From Chlorogloea sp. CCALA 695 (GTDB taxonomy: Bacteria > Cyanobacteriota > Cyanobacteriia > Cyanobacteriales > Chroococcidiopsidaceae), in the NCBI RefSeq assembly GCF_003003885.1, contig NZ_PVWN01000017.1, positions 1-64,000 on the forward strand: DNA of 64,000 nt. The letters run 5' to 3'. Position numbers and translations under genes: made by a program. Position 1 is the stretch's first letter; every line of letters starts with the position of its first letter. A model generated the notes under the pieces. That model did no database searches. It was given only the letters and a program-made list of their open reading frames with translations, and was not told where the DNA came from. Shown piece after piece: positions 35,456 to 43,605 of this stretch.

Positions 35456-35862
35456 GGTATACCTTTCGTCAAACCTTAACTAGGCGTTGATTTATAAATT
35501 GTGTGAGGTGAAAACAGTGTATCTCTTACAGTACCCAACATTGATGTCAGTGGCAGTTTATAACATCCCCCCTTAGTCTGAAAAGTATATCTTTAGCAGG
35601 ATGAACCAAGGCAAGCAAACTAGCAACCAACCTAAGTAATTTGAGTAATCAAGTATAATTTAAGTTGTTAAACCATTAAATTGAGTAACTTACATTGCAA
35701 AATGTAAATTTTAGTCTAACTATTGATAGAAATCTTTACAAAAAGCTTGATGCAAATCAACCTTTAGAGTTGGTTAAAGTCTGTACCTAGAGACAGAAAG
35801 CAGGATTTAGATAGTTAGGTAAAGTGGAGACAGAAAACACAATTATTTACAAAGTTAAGAAA
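35456..35862. promoter_or_regulatory. Long upstream region of the Hlip gene with HLR1-like half-sites
   Basis: This AT-rich region of about 400 bases separates divergent promoters. A perfect 7-base inverted repeat (TTACATT at 35690, AATGTAA at 35701) and a TTTACAAA at 35735-35742 match the half-site of the HLR1 element bound by RpaB at high-light genes, KTTACAWW. A canonical direct pair with 2-base spacing is not clear, so this is suggestive only. Confidence 0.4.
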
Positions 35863-36060
35863 ATGGAAACCAAAAGCACTAACTTACCACCCGTCGCTAC
35901 AGCTTACAACGGCAAAGATCGTAATGCGTTCTTATTTGGTTTTAATCCTCAAGCAGAGCTATGGAACGGACGCTTGGCGATGATTGGATTTTTGGCTTAC
36001 TTACTTTGGGATCTAGCGGGTTATAGCGTAGTGCGCAATGTGCTGCATTTAGTTGGTTAA
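35863..36060 (+). CDS. High-light-inducible protein (Hlip/Scp), single-helix chlorophyll-binding
   Basis: A 65-residue thylakoid protein. The single membrane helix carries the chlorophyll-binding motif in FNPQAELWNGRLAMIGFLAYLLWDLAG, with the ExxNGRxAMxGF core. Hlips protect photosystem II assembly and chlorophyll synthesis in high light by quenching. The start is set at ATG 35863 (METKSTNLPPVATAYNG), where related Hlips begin; a GTG at 35824 would add 13 residues. It is a single-gene unit with a strong terminator 26 bases after its stop. Which Hli subtype (A-D) is not assigned. Confidence 0.9.
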   Translation: METKSTNLPPVATAYNGKDRNAFLFGFNPQAELWNGRLAMIGFLAYLLWDLAGYSVVRNVLHLVG

Positions 36061-36085
36061 TTAGCTGATAACTACATAGTCTGAG

Positions 36086-36116
36086 AAAGAGGTTTGCGAT
36101 CGCAAACCTCTTTTTT
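36086..36116 (+). terminator. Rho-independent terminator with a HIP1 core
   Basis: A perfect 28-base palindrome (arms AAAGAGGTTTGCGA and TCGCAAACCTCTTT) is followed by a run of Ts. Its centre is the HIP1 octamer GCGATCGC. It ends the Hlip transcript. Confidence 0.9.
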
Positions 36117-36183
36117 ATTTGCCTATGCGATCAAGTGCAACTATAGTTTTAAAAATCGTTAAATTTTAATAGTTTGTTAAATA

Positions 36184-37374
36184 ATGATTAAATTGCGCCG
36201 TCGCCAGCTATTTGCTTTATTGCTGGCTTTAAGTTTAGTTATAGGGTTGATACTGCAACAACCAGCTTTAACCCAAGCCAAAACCGAGCTAAGAGGAGTA
36301 TGGCTAACAAATATTGATAGTGACGTTTTATTTAAACGCGATCGCCTCACTAACGCCTTAAAAACTTTAAAACAACTTAACTTCAATACAATTTATCCTA
36401 CGGTGTGGAATTGGGGCTATACATTGTATCCAAGTTCTGTAGCGCAAAAAGTCATTGGGCAGAGTCTTGATCCCGAACCCGGACTTCAAGGGCGCGATCT
36501 GCTCACAGAACTCACTACCCAGGGACACCGAAACGGTCTAGCGGTCATTCCTTGGTTTGAATTTGGCTTTATGGCTCCATCCGATTCAAGTTTAGCTAAA
36601 CGTCATCCTGACTGGCTGACAAGCCGCAGAGATGGCAGCAAAATTTGGCTTGAAGGCAAACATGATCGCGTCTGGCTTAATCCCTTCCACCCAGAAGTCC
36701 AAAACTTTATTCAAAATTTAATTGTCGAAATCGTCAGCAAATACGATGTTGATGGCATTCAATTTGACGATCATTTCGGTTTACCCGCCGAGTTAGGCTA
36801 CGATGCTTACACAACGAAGCTTTACAAACAAGAACATCTTGGTAAAAATCCCCCTGCCAATCCGCAAGATCCCGAATGGGTGCGTTGGCGAGCAAATAAA
36901 ATTACTCAATATCTGCAAAAGGTATTTAAAGCCGTCAAAACTCGTAAACCCAAATGTATTATTTCCGTTGCTCCCAATCCACAGCGCGTCTCCTACAAAT
37001 TGTTTTTAGCTGATTGGGAAAAGTGGGAACGTCAGGGGTTAATAGAAGAATTAGTTTTGCAAGTGTATCGCAACGACTTAAAAGTTTTTATTCAAGAATT
37101 AAACTATCCCGAAGTCAAAACTGCTAAAAAACATATTCCTGTCAGCATTGGCATTTTATCAGGATTAAAAGATCGTTCTGTAGCTTCGGCGCAAATTCAA
37201 AGTCAGGTAGAAGTCAGCCGGGAGCAAGGCTTTGCTGGAGTATCATTCTTCTTTTACGAAACTTTGTGGAATCTTAGTCAAGAAAAACCCCCAACTCGCC
37301 AATCAGCTTTTAAGAGTTTGTTTGTACAACCAAAGCCGCGTCCCAATTTATTAGCGGGTTGGAAACCACAGTAA
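36184..37374 (+). CDS. GHL10-type glycosyl-hydrolase-like lipoprotein/secreted protein (YngK-like)
   Basis: A 396-residue protein with a signal peptide (LLLALSLVIGLILQQPALTQA) and a TIM-barrel domain of the family formerly called DUF187 (GHL10). Marks are ELRGVWLTNIDSDVLF, LNFNTIYPTVWNWGYTLYPS, VIPWFEFGFM, VDGIQFDDHFGLP (likely catalytic acid region) and VSFFFYETLW. The substrate is unproven; members are thought to act on cell-wall glycans. A short C-terminal tail (QPKPRPNLLAGWKPQ) follows. It has no linked partner. Confidence 0.87.
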   Translation: MIKLRRRQLFALLLALSLVIGLILQQPALTQAKTELRGVWLTNIDSDVLFKRDRLTNALKTLKQLNFNTIYPTVWNWGYTLYPSSVAQKVIGQSLDPEPGLQGRDLLTELTTQGHRNGLAVIPWFEFGFMAPSDSSLAKRHPDWLTSRRDGSKIWLEGKHDRVWLNPFHPEVQNFIQNLIVEIVSKYDVDGIQFDDHFGLPAELGYDAYTTKLYKQEHLGKNPPANPQDPEWVRWRANKITQYLQKVFKAVKTRKPKCIISVAPNPQRVSYKLFLADWEKWERQGLIEELVLQVYRNDLKVFIQELNYPEVKTAKKHIPVSIGILSGLKDRSVASAQIQSQVEVSREQGFAGVSFFFYETLWNLSQEKPPTRQSAFKSLFVQPKPRPNLLAGWKPQ

Positions 37375-37447
37375 AGCAGTGCTAAGTCTTTTAGGCATTA
37401 CTTATTTTTGGATCTAAGTAGTCTAAAAATAAACAACATAAATACAA

Positions 37448-37474
37448 GCGTGTCAAAAACAAGTTTTGACACGC
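37448..37474. terminator. Hairpin between convergent genes, probable bidirectional terminator
   Basis: Eleven-base arms GCGTGTCAAAA and TTTTGACACGC flank a five-base loop. It lies midway between the ends of the glycosidase-like and carotenoid oxygenase genes. There is no long U tract on the plus side, so efficiency is uncertain. Confidence 0.65.
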
Positions 37475-37515
37475 CTCAGTAATATTACAGAAACTTTGTT
37501 ATCTTTAGCTACATT

Positions 37516-39006
37516 CTAAGTTTGTGGAACAAAAGCTGTAGGGGCAAAGCTGCCATGTAAGCCGTAGGGGATATGATGTTTGAGGTGTAAACGCGCGATC
37601 GCACCTTTATGTAAATCAAGGGCATCAAGGATAACGACATCTGAACGATGATGAGCAGCATCATAGACTACTGTAAGCAGCCAGCCATCATCTTCACGAG
37701 TACCATCAGGACGGGCTACAAAAATTGGTTCGCTAACATAGCCACGAGGGGCAACACTCCACAATTGCCGCTCTTTTGACTCTAAATCAATTTTTAAAAT
37801 AGCTTGCAAAGGAGCGTTACCTGCTTCGCCATCGGCTGCACCCATATACAAATAGCGGTAAGGATGACCGACGTTTTGGGGATGGACACTAGGAAACTCA
37901 CAGCAACGGCTTTCTATCAACTTGCTTGAGACGGTTTTGTCGCTCAAATTAAGATGAAACCGCCACAATTGTCCAGGTTTGAGCGCATCAAAATCAACTT
38001 GACGAAAATCGCTTTGGGGTTCTACTTCTGGAAACGCTGAGTAGCAAATAGAATCAATGTAAATATTTTCATCTTGCTCAAAAGCATTCGCGTGGTGGAA
38101 AACAAACCCGGAATGAGTTTCGAGAACTTGTACAGATTTTTTGCTGTCGCGAGGAATAACAATTATCCGTGTCGGTTGGTTAGGTTGAAACTTGATACAC
38201 TCTGCCGCGCCGCGCATTCCCAAAACAAAAGGAATAGGGTTAAAAGCAACGGGATTTTGAAAAAATATACAGTAATTAGGGGTAATTGCAAAATCGTGGA
38301 TAAAAGCAAAACCAGGGACGCTATGAGCGTGCTTTCGGATAACTTCTCCGGCGGGATTTAGCTCAAAAATAGTGATAGTTGTGGATAATCCTGGCTTAAT
38401 CGAAAAGTTGACTAAGCAAGGTTCGCCATTGTCGGTATTACAACTAGGATCGAAGCGAGGATGAGCGGCAAAAGCTTCACCATCAGCCAAAATACCGTTA
38501 AAAGACTCTTTACCTAAGGTTTCTAAAGTGTAAGGATCGAGGCGATGAGGATCGGCGGCTTCCCACAATGCTAAGAGTTTGTCACCCCAGTAAATAACAT
38601 TGGTATTGGCAATGTTTTTCAGGCGCAAGTCAAAGGCATTTGCCAACCACCCACCGGGTTTTTGAGTGCCAAATACGCCGCGATACAGGATTTTTTGGGC
38701 TTTTTGTTCTTCAACGTAGGCTGTTGTGCGAATAAAGCGGTTGCGGAAATAAGCGCGACCGTTGGAAAAGGCGATCGCACTAATCATTCCGTCGCCATCA
38801 AAAGGATGGTGAATGTGATGACCGTCAACGTCTAGTAAGCCAGGCCCGTTGCGAAATAAAGTACCGTTAAGTTCTGGGGGAATCTCCCCTTCAATATCAT
38901 CAACCCAGTAATCTAGTTCTTGTTTGACCGATTCGTAACCTTTTTGCCAGTCTTGGCGATCGTAAGAGTTGAGGGGAACTGTAGAAGCTCTTTCGTGGAG
39001 TTGCAT
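37516..39006 (-). CDS. Carotenoid cleavage oxygenase family protein
   Basis: A 496-residue nonheme-iron enzyme of the carotenoid/apocarotenoid oxygenase family with a seven-bladed propeller. The four iron-binding histidines are expected in AHPRFDP, HDFAITPNYCIFF, HHANAFEQDENIYID and the C-terminal HGSFAP. Opening motifs are IEGEIPPELNGTLFRNGPGLLDV and HPFDGDGMI. Cyanobacterial members include apocarotenal 15,15'-oxygenase (Diox1-type) and NosCCD; I cannot say which. No signal peptide. It lies 21 bases downstream of the BT1-type transporter on the same strand, so they are probably co-transcribed. Confidence 0.93.
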   Translation of the reverse strand: MQLHERASTVPLNSYDRQDWQKGYESVKQELDYWVDDIEGEIPPELNGTLFRNGPGLLDVDGHHIHHPFDGDGMISAIAFSNGRAYFRNRFIRTTAYVEEQKAQKILYRGVFGTQKPGGWLANAFDLRLKNIANTNVIYWGDKLLALWEAADPHRLDPYTLETLGKESFNGILADGEAFAAHPRFDPSCNTDNGEPCLVNFSIKPGLSTTITIFELNPAGEVIRKHAHSVPGFAFIHDFAITPNYCIFFQNPVAFNPIPFVLGMRGAAECIKFQPNQPTRIIVIPRDSKKSVQVLETHSGFVFHHANAFEQDENIYIDSICYSAFPEVEPQSDFRQVDFDALKPGQLWRFHLNLSDKTVSSKLIESRCCEFPSVHPQNVGHPYRYLYMGAADGEAGNAPLQAILKIDLESKERQLWSVAPRGYVSEPIFVARPDGTREDDGWLLTVVYDAAHHRSDVVILDALDLHKGAIARLHLKHHIPYGLHGSFAPTAFVPQT

Positions 39007-39027
39007 AGTTTTTGAGGTAAAAATGAG

Positions 39028-40440
39028 CTAATCAATAGATTCTTTGGCTGGTTGAACTAAGGCTTGGGGTGCAAATTCTGGCATCCATTCAGGAATAATG
39101 CCTTTGTCGCTGGCTAAGGGTTGCGGGGTTTCTTTGTCGGGTAGCCAGTGGAGGAAAGGTAAAGGTAAGAGAGTTGAGAGATTAGCAATAATTACCAATA
39201 TCCACAGATTGTCAAAGTTGTTTTGAGCTATACCCAGCAAGTGCATTAATCCCGCTCCTAATTGGTAGGAAACCATCGAGGCGAGGTTAGAGACAGACAT
39301 TAGCAAAGCAAATAAAGTTGCTTCCACTCCTGGAGGACATAAACGCGCGGCTAAAACTAAGACAGGCATATAGGCAATTTGTCCCATTACCGTCAGCACT
39401 AAGCTATCGCCCAAACTAAACCAGCGATCGCCTATACCTAAACTGCGGTTAGCATGAGTGACAAGTAGCAGCATAGTCATCCCCAAAACTGCCGATAACA
39501 AGGTACTCCAGCCAAAAATCACTCGAAAAGGTACGGTTTTGAGATAACGCTGAAATATCCAAATTCCAACTATAGAGGCAATGCTTGTCACTAAACGCAC
39601 TCTGCCTAAAAATTCGGGTTGAAATCCTAATTCGTTGGTGGTGAAGAAGAAAAACGCCGCATCCGCCGTAGGGGTAGCTTGCCAAATAAATACAAAGGCG
39701 GTAGGTAACCAAATAGATTTTTGGGTAATGGCTTGGCGCAGTTGCTTAATTTGATCTTTGACCGTTAGCCAGTTGTGGTTTACATCTGTGGCTTTTTGCA
39801 CTGGCACTTCTGAGATAAACCAAGCGGCGGCGGAGACAATTAAGGGAAATAAGGCAGTAATTTCAAAAACAGTGCGTGTTGTGAAATGTTCTAAAAGTAA
39901 GCCGCTAAAGTAAGCAGTAATTAAGCTTCCCACCGCCGTAGTACCCCAGCAAAGCGCTTGCAAAGATCCGGCTTCAGCTTGAGATTCTACTCTAGCTCGT
40001 TCTACTACTAAAGAGTCAACAATTACATCGCTAATGGCAACGGAGAGAGAGCCAAGAGCGATCGCACAAGTAGCGGCAATGGGAGAGTGTACCACCGTTG
40101 CTAGAGCAATCCAGGACACTGTACCAATGATTCCTGACAATACTAAGTATGGTCGTCGCCTGTAACCAAATATCGGCAACCCGTCCGACATAAAGCCAAA
40201 TAGCGGTTTGATAATCCAAGGTAAAGCAACAATTCCAAACAAGGCGGATACGTTAGCAGGACTTAAGCCTAGTTCGTCTTTAAGAAAGAAGCTAACGGCT
40301 AACCGCGCTAATCCTAAAATACCCTGAACAAAATATACAGTAAGAATGGCGATTAACTCGGTACTTGGTTCTTGACCGAAGAAAATTTTTTCTTTTACTG
40401 AGTCTTTGACCTTGGACAAGCCAGAGGAGGAAATCAGCAT
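39028..40440 (-). CDS. BT1-family (folate/biopterin-type) MFS transporter
   Basis: A 470-residue, 12-helix transporter of the BT1 family. Family marks are VQGILGLARLAVSFFLKDELGLSPA, WIIKPLFGFMSDGLPIFGYRRRPYL, SDVIVDSLVVERAR and FFFTTNELGFQPEFLGRVRL. Characterised members carry folate or pterins; specificity here is inferred from the family. It precedes the carotenoid oxygenase gene by 21 bases. Whether the two share a biological purpose is unknown. Confidence 0.9.
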   Translation of the reverse strand: MLISSSGLSKVKDSVKEKIFFGQEPSTELIAILTVYFVQGILGLARLAVSFFLKDELGLSPANVSALFGIVALPWIIKPLFGFMSDGLPIFGYRRRPYLVLSGIIGTVSWIALATVVHSPIAATCAIALGSLSVAISDVIVDSLVVERARVESQAEAGSLQALCWGTTAVGSLITAYFSGLLLEHFTTRTVFEITALFPLIVSAAAWFISEVPVQKATDVNHNWLTVKDQIKQLRQAITQKSIWLPTAFVFIWQATPTADAAFFFFTTNELGFQPEFLGRVRLVTSIASIVGIWIFQRYLKTVPFRVIFGWSTLLSAVLGMTMLLLVTHANRSLGIGDRWFSLGDSLVLTVMGQIAYMPVLVLAARLCPPGVEATLFALLMSVSNLASMVSYQLGAGLMHLLGIAQNNFDNLWILVIIANLSTLLPLPFLHWLPDKETPQPLASDKGIIPEWMPEFAPQALVQPAKESID

Positions 40441-40525
40441 TGCTTAATATTTTTTAATAATTATCAACTTTTATATCATATCTAACCTATGTGAAAACTA
40501 CTGCCAAAAGAGCGATATCTATCGT

Positions 40526-41083
40526 CTACGCCATTTTGAGCCAAGCAAATACTTGATCTGTAGTGAGATGAAGCGGAATATCTTTAGGTACAGGGATGCG
40601 ATCGCTCTTTGTACACATTACGGGCGCTTGGTGGGGGAGAAAAACTAAAATCGAGCGATCGTTAGGAGCTATCAGCCAGCCGAGTTGACAACCATGCTGG
40701 AGGCAGTGCAGAATGTTTCCTGTGACGCGGTTTGAGCTTTGTTCTGGTGATAAGATTTCAATTGTCCAATCAGGGGCAATTTTTACATAATCTATTGGTT
40801 CGCCATCAGGCTCAAACTCAATACTTTGCCATAATAAAACTGCAACATCAGGCACAATTGAACGTCCGCCAAAGGTACAACGCAACTCTGCAAAGGCGTA
40901 AGCAATCTTTTCTTTCTCCGTTACATCATTGATAGCAGTACAAGCCTTTATCTGTAATCGGCTGTGTCTGCTTTTGGGCATGGGTTTTTGAAAAACTTGA
41001 CCATTAATATACTCACTAGCAGGTTTTGTCTCTGGTAGATGCAAAAATTCCTCAAGCGTAAGGGGTTGAGTTGTAGTAGTCAT
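40526..41083 (-). CDS. Uma2-family (DUF820) putative restriction-endonuclease-fold protein
   Basis: A 185-residue Uma2 protein. Marks are LTLEEFLHLPETKPASEYINGQVFQKPMPKSRHSRLQ, RSIVPDVAVLLW, APDWTIEILSPEQSSNRV and CLQHGCQLGWLIAP. It is the third Uma2 gene in the window and distinct from the other two. It lies upstream in transcription of nothing else on its strand; a GTAGAGACGT-family palindrome lies between it and hisB. Confidence 0.87.
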   Translation of the reverse strand: MTTTTQPLTLEEFLHLPETKPASEYINGQVFQKPMPKSRHSRLQIKACTAINDVTEKEKIAYAFAELRCTFGGRSIVPDVAVLLWQSIEFEPDGEPIDYVKIAPDWTIEILSPEQSSNRVTGNILHCLQHGCQLGWLIAPNDRSILVFLPHQAPVMCTKSDRIPVPKDIPLHLTTDQVFAWLKMA

Positions 41084-41096
41084 AATAGTTTCGTTT

Positions 41097-41121
41097 GTAG
41101 AGACGTAGCGCTGCTACGTCT
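41097..41121. repeat. GTAGAGACGT-family palindrome, plus orientation (right of Uma2, 3' of hisB)
   Basis: A 25-base element starting GTAGAGACGTAGC and ending GCTACGTCT. It is the exact reverse complement of the element at 41814-41838, so hisB lies between inverted copies. The loop side differs (AGC/GCT instead of TGCA) from the 18095 and 28079 copies. Confidence 0.88.
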
Positions 41122-41135
41122 TGACTTGCCAGAAG

Positions 41136-41771
41136 TTACAAAACGCCTTTAGAACTAGGAATTGCCCCATTACGCCGGGGATCGATTTCCATTGCTAGGC
41201 GCAAGCTACGAGCAAAAGCTTTAAATGTTGCTTCAATAATATGGTGAGAATTAATGCCGTCGAGTTGACGGATATGCAAAGTCATTTGACTGTGATTGAC
41301 GATCGCTACAAAAAATTCTCGCACTAACTGAGTATCGTAAGTTCCTACTCTTTGGGTGGGAATTTGCAAGCCGTAGCTGAGATGGGGTCGTCCTGAAAAA
41401 TCTAAAGCAACTTGGATTAAAGCCTCGTCTAAGGGCGCAAGAAAGTTCCCAAAACGGACAATTCCTTGGCGATCGCCCAAAGCTTTCCCGAATGCTTGTC
41501 CTAACGTAATCCCAACATCTTCATTAGTATGGTGATCGTCTATTTCTAGATCCCCTGTTGCTTGCACGTCTAAATCAATTAATCCGTGATTTGCTATTTG
41601 GTGCAGCATATGATCTAAAAAAGGTACGCCTGTTGCTGCATTGCATTTACCCGTACCGTCTAAATTAACGCTAACTTCTATATCGGTTTCTTTTGTAGTA
41701 CGACGAATAGAAGCCGTGCGCGTAGGTATGGTAGGAAGAGAAGATAAAATTTGGGGGTTTCTTGTCTGCAT
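41136..41771 (-). CDS. hisB: Imidazoleglycerol-phosphate dehydratase HisB
   Basis: A 211-residue enzyme of histidine synthesis that dehydrates imidazoleglycerol phosphate. The manganese-binding motifs are [10 protein letters not shown] and [13 protein letters not shown], with [13 protein letters not shown]. It is the single-function form, lacking the phosphatase domain found in enteric HisB. No other histidine genes are near. It is followed by fabI upstream on the same strand, 63 bases away, and the gene is bracketed by inverted copies of the GTAGAGACGT palindrome. Confidence 0.96.
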   Translation of the reverse strand: MQTRNPQILSSLPTIPTRTASIRRTTKETDIEVSVNLDGTGKCNAATGVPFLDHMLHQIANHGLIDLDVQATGDLEIDDHHTNEDVGITLGQAFGKALGDRQGIVRFGNFLAPLDEALIQVALDFSGRPHLSYGLQIPTQRVGTYDTQLVREFFVAIVNHSQMTLHIRQLDGINSHHIIEATFKAFARSLRLAMEIDPRRNGAIPSSKGVL

Positions 41772-41812
41772 AAAACTAACTTAAAACTATTTATAATTCA
41801 ATTTTGCCGGAA

Positions 41813-41838
41813 TAGACGTAGCAGCGCTACGTCTCTAC
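41813..41838. repeat. GTAGAGACGT-family palindrome, minus orientation (between fabI and hisB)
   Basis: A 26-base element (TAGACGTAGCAGCGCTACG then TCTCTAC) that is the reverse complement of the 41097 copy. Its last bases contain the fabI stop codon (CTA at 41835-41837 on the plus strand is TAG on the minus strand), so the repeat sits exactly at the end of the fabI frame. Confidence 0.88.
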
Positions 41839-42611
41839 ATTCCCATAATTTCGTAGCCTGCATCTACATACAAAATTTGCCCAGTAATACCACTTGCTAA
41901 ATCGCTGCACAAAAACGCGGCGGCGTTTCCTACTTCTAGCGGTGTTACTGTGCGACGTAAAGGTGCAACTTCTTCTACATGATGAATCATATCTAAAATT
42001 CCCCCGACGGCAGAAGAAGCCAAAGTCCGAATTGGCCCGGCGGAAATAGCATTGACTCGAATATTTTGCGCTCCCAATTCGGCGGCTAAGTAACGCACAC
42101 TCATTTCTAACCCCGCCTTAGCTACACCCATAACGTTGTAGTTGGGAATTGCTCGTACTCCACCTAAATAAGTCAGCGTGACAATACTACCGCCTTGGGT
42201 CATTAAAGGTTTTGCCGCACCGCTTAACTGTGCTAATGAATAGGTGCTAATTTCTAGGGCTTGATTAAATCCTGCTCTAGAGGTATCGCTAAAGCCGCCA
42301 GTGAGGTCTTCTTTATTTGCAAAAGCTAAACAATGAATGAGAATATCTAACTTGCCCCACTTATCTGAAATCGCCGCAAACATTTCCTTAATCTGCTCGT
42401 CATTTTGCACATTGCAAGGTACAAATAAGCTGGGATTGAGGGGTTCTACAAGTTCTGCTACTTTCTTTTCCATTTTGCCACGCTCGTCTGGCAAATAGCT
42501 AATGCCGATATTTGCTCCGGCTTTGTGGAGTTGTTGAGTAATACCCCAAGCGATCGAGCGATTGTTAGCAATACCAGTTACTAAGGCATTTTTTCCAGTT
42601 AGATCGATCAT
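41835..42611 (-). CDS. fabI: Enoyl-[acyl-carrier-protein] reductase (NADH), FabI
   Basis: A 258-residue short-chain dehydrogenase that performs the last reduction of each fatty-acid elongation cycle. The start is typical (MIDLTGKNALVTGIANNRSIAWGI), with the FabI-type loop and the Y-x6-K catalytic pair in NYNVMGVAKAGLEMSVRYLA. The C-terminal SGITGQILYVDAGYEIMGM is characteristic. The TAG stop lies inside a GTAGAGACGT repeat. Its promoter region lies opposite that of ntcA, 231 bases apart. Confidence 0.95.
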   Translation of the reverse strand: MIDLTGKNALVTGIANNRSIAWGITQQLHKAGANIGISYLPDERGKMEKKVAELVEPLNPSLFVPCNVQNDEQIKEMFAAISDKWGKLDILIHCLAFANKEDLTGGFSDTSRAGFNQALEISTYSLAQLSGAAKPLMTQGGSIVTLTYLGGVRAIPNYNVMGVAKAGLEMSVRYLAAELGAQNIRVNAISAGPIRTLASSAVGGILDMIHHVEEVAPLRRTVTPLEVGNAAAFLCSDLASGITGQILYVDAGYEIMGM

Positions 42612-42736
42612 AAATTAGTAAGTAGTAGTAAGTCTTTAAAATATTCTCAATTAGGAGCATACCCGAATTTGGTCATCTGACAAAAAACGCGAAGTCCTCA
42701 CGATTTTTTATAAACATTCTTTGCTCGAAAAATTAT

Positions 42737-42750
42737 GTAGCCACGAATAC
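42737..42750 (+). promoter_or_regulatory. NtcA-binding site GTA-N8-TAC upstream of ntcA
   Basis: The sequence GTAGCCACGAATAC is a perfect GTA-N8-TAC palindrome, the consensus of NtcA. A TAATGT that fits a TAN3T -10 box starts at 42774, 23 bases after the site, the usual spacing of NtcA-activated promoters. This is the expected self-activation of ntcA; it could also influence divergent fabI. Confidence 0.85.
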
Positions 42751-42842
42751 AATAATCCCGTTTAAAGTCAGATTAATGTGATGTAGTGATACAAAACTGT
42801 GGAGTTTTGGAGAAATTTTAGGATATTGGTTAGGGCAGAAAC

Positions 42843-43514
42843 ATGATCGCAATGCAAGATAGACCGTTAGCGGCGGTATTCCGTCAAATAGGAACAGGAT
42901 CGTTTCCCCCAGTAGTTGAAATGTTTGAACGGGGTAAAACAATATTTTTTCCCGGCGATCCAGCAGAACGGGTATACTTTCTGCTCAAGGGCGCAGTTAA
43001 ACTATCTAGAGTTTACGAAGCTGGGGAAGAAATAACCGTAGCACTGCTAAGAGAAAATAGCGTGTTTGGCGTGCTGTCGTTGCTGACAGGACAGCGCTCA
43101 GATAGATTTTATCATGCGGTAGCCTTTACAGCCGTAGAGCTACTTTCCGCACCCATTGAACAAGTAGAGCAATCGCTAAAAAGTAATCCTGAATTGTCAA
43201 TGTTGATGCTTAAAGGCTTATCATCGCGGATTTTGCAAACTGAAATGATGATTGAAACTTTGGCTCATCGTGATATGGGTTCGAGGTTAGTTAGCTTTTT
43301 ACTAATTTTGTGCCGAGATTTTGGCGTGCCAACATCGGAAGGAATTACAATTGATCTCAAGCTATCTCATCAAGCGATCGCTGAAGCAATAGGTTCTACC
43401 CGTGTGACTGTAACTCGACTACTCGGAGATTTGCGGGCTGACGAAATGATTTCGATTCACAAAAAAAAGATTACTCTCCATAATCCTGTAGCTTTGAGCC
43501 AGCAGTTTACCTAA
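42843..43514 (+). CDS. ntcA: Global nitrogen regulator NtcA
   Basis: A 223-residue CRP-family activator that senses 2-oxoglutarate and turns on nitrogen assimilation genes. The effector domain includes [38 protein letters not shown] (about 40-78); the helix-turn-helix is [24 protein letters not shown] (about 180-203). The dimer helix [22 protein letters not shown] region matches NtcA closely, and length is normal. The start MIAMQDR fits known NtcA beginnings. A DUF3084 gene follows 91 bases later. The upstream consensus site indicates positive autoregulation. Confidence 0.97.
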   Translation: MIAMQDRPLAAVFRQIGTGSFPPVVEMFERGKTIFFPGDPAERVYFLLKGAVKLSRVYEAGEEITVALLRENSVFGVLSLLTGQRSDRFYHAVAFTAVELLSAPIEQVEQSLKSNPELSMLMLKGLSSRILQTEMMIETLAHRDMGSRLVSFLLILCRDFGVPTSEGITIDLKLSHQAIAEAIGSTRVTVTRLLGDLRADEMISIHKKKITLHNPVALSQQFT

Positions 43515-43605
43515 CTAAGTCGCTCCTGTGTATAAAGTCTAGTAAATCGCCAAAAGCTAGGCGGTTGAAGTAGGCTGTATTTGTGTGGGAAGTGGACGGC
43601 GGAAG

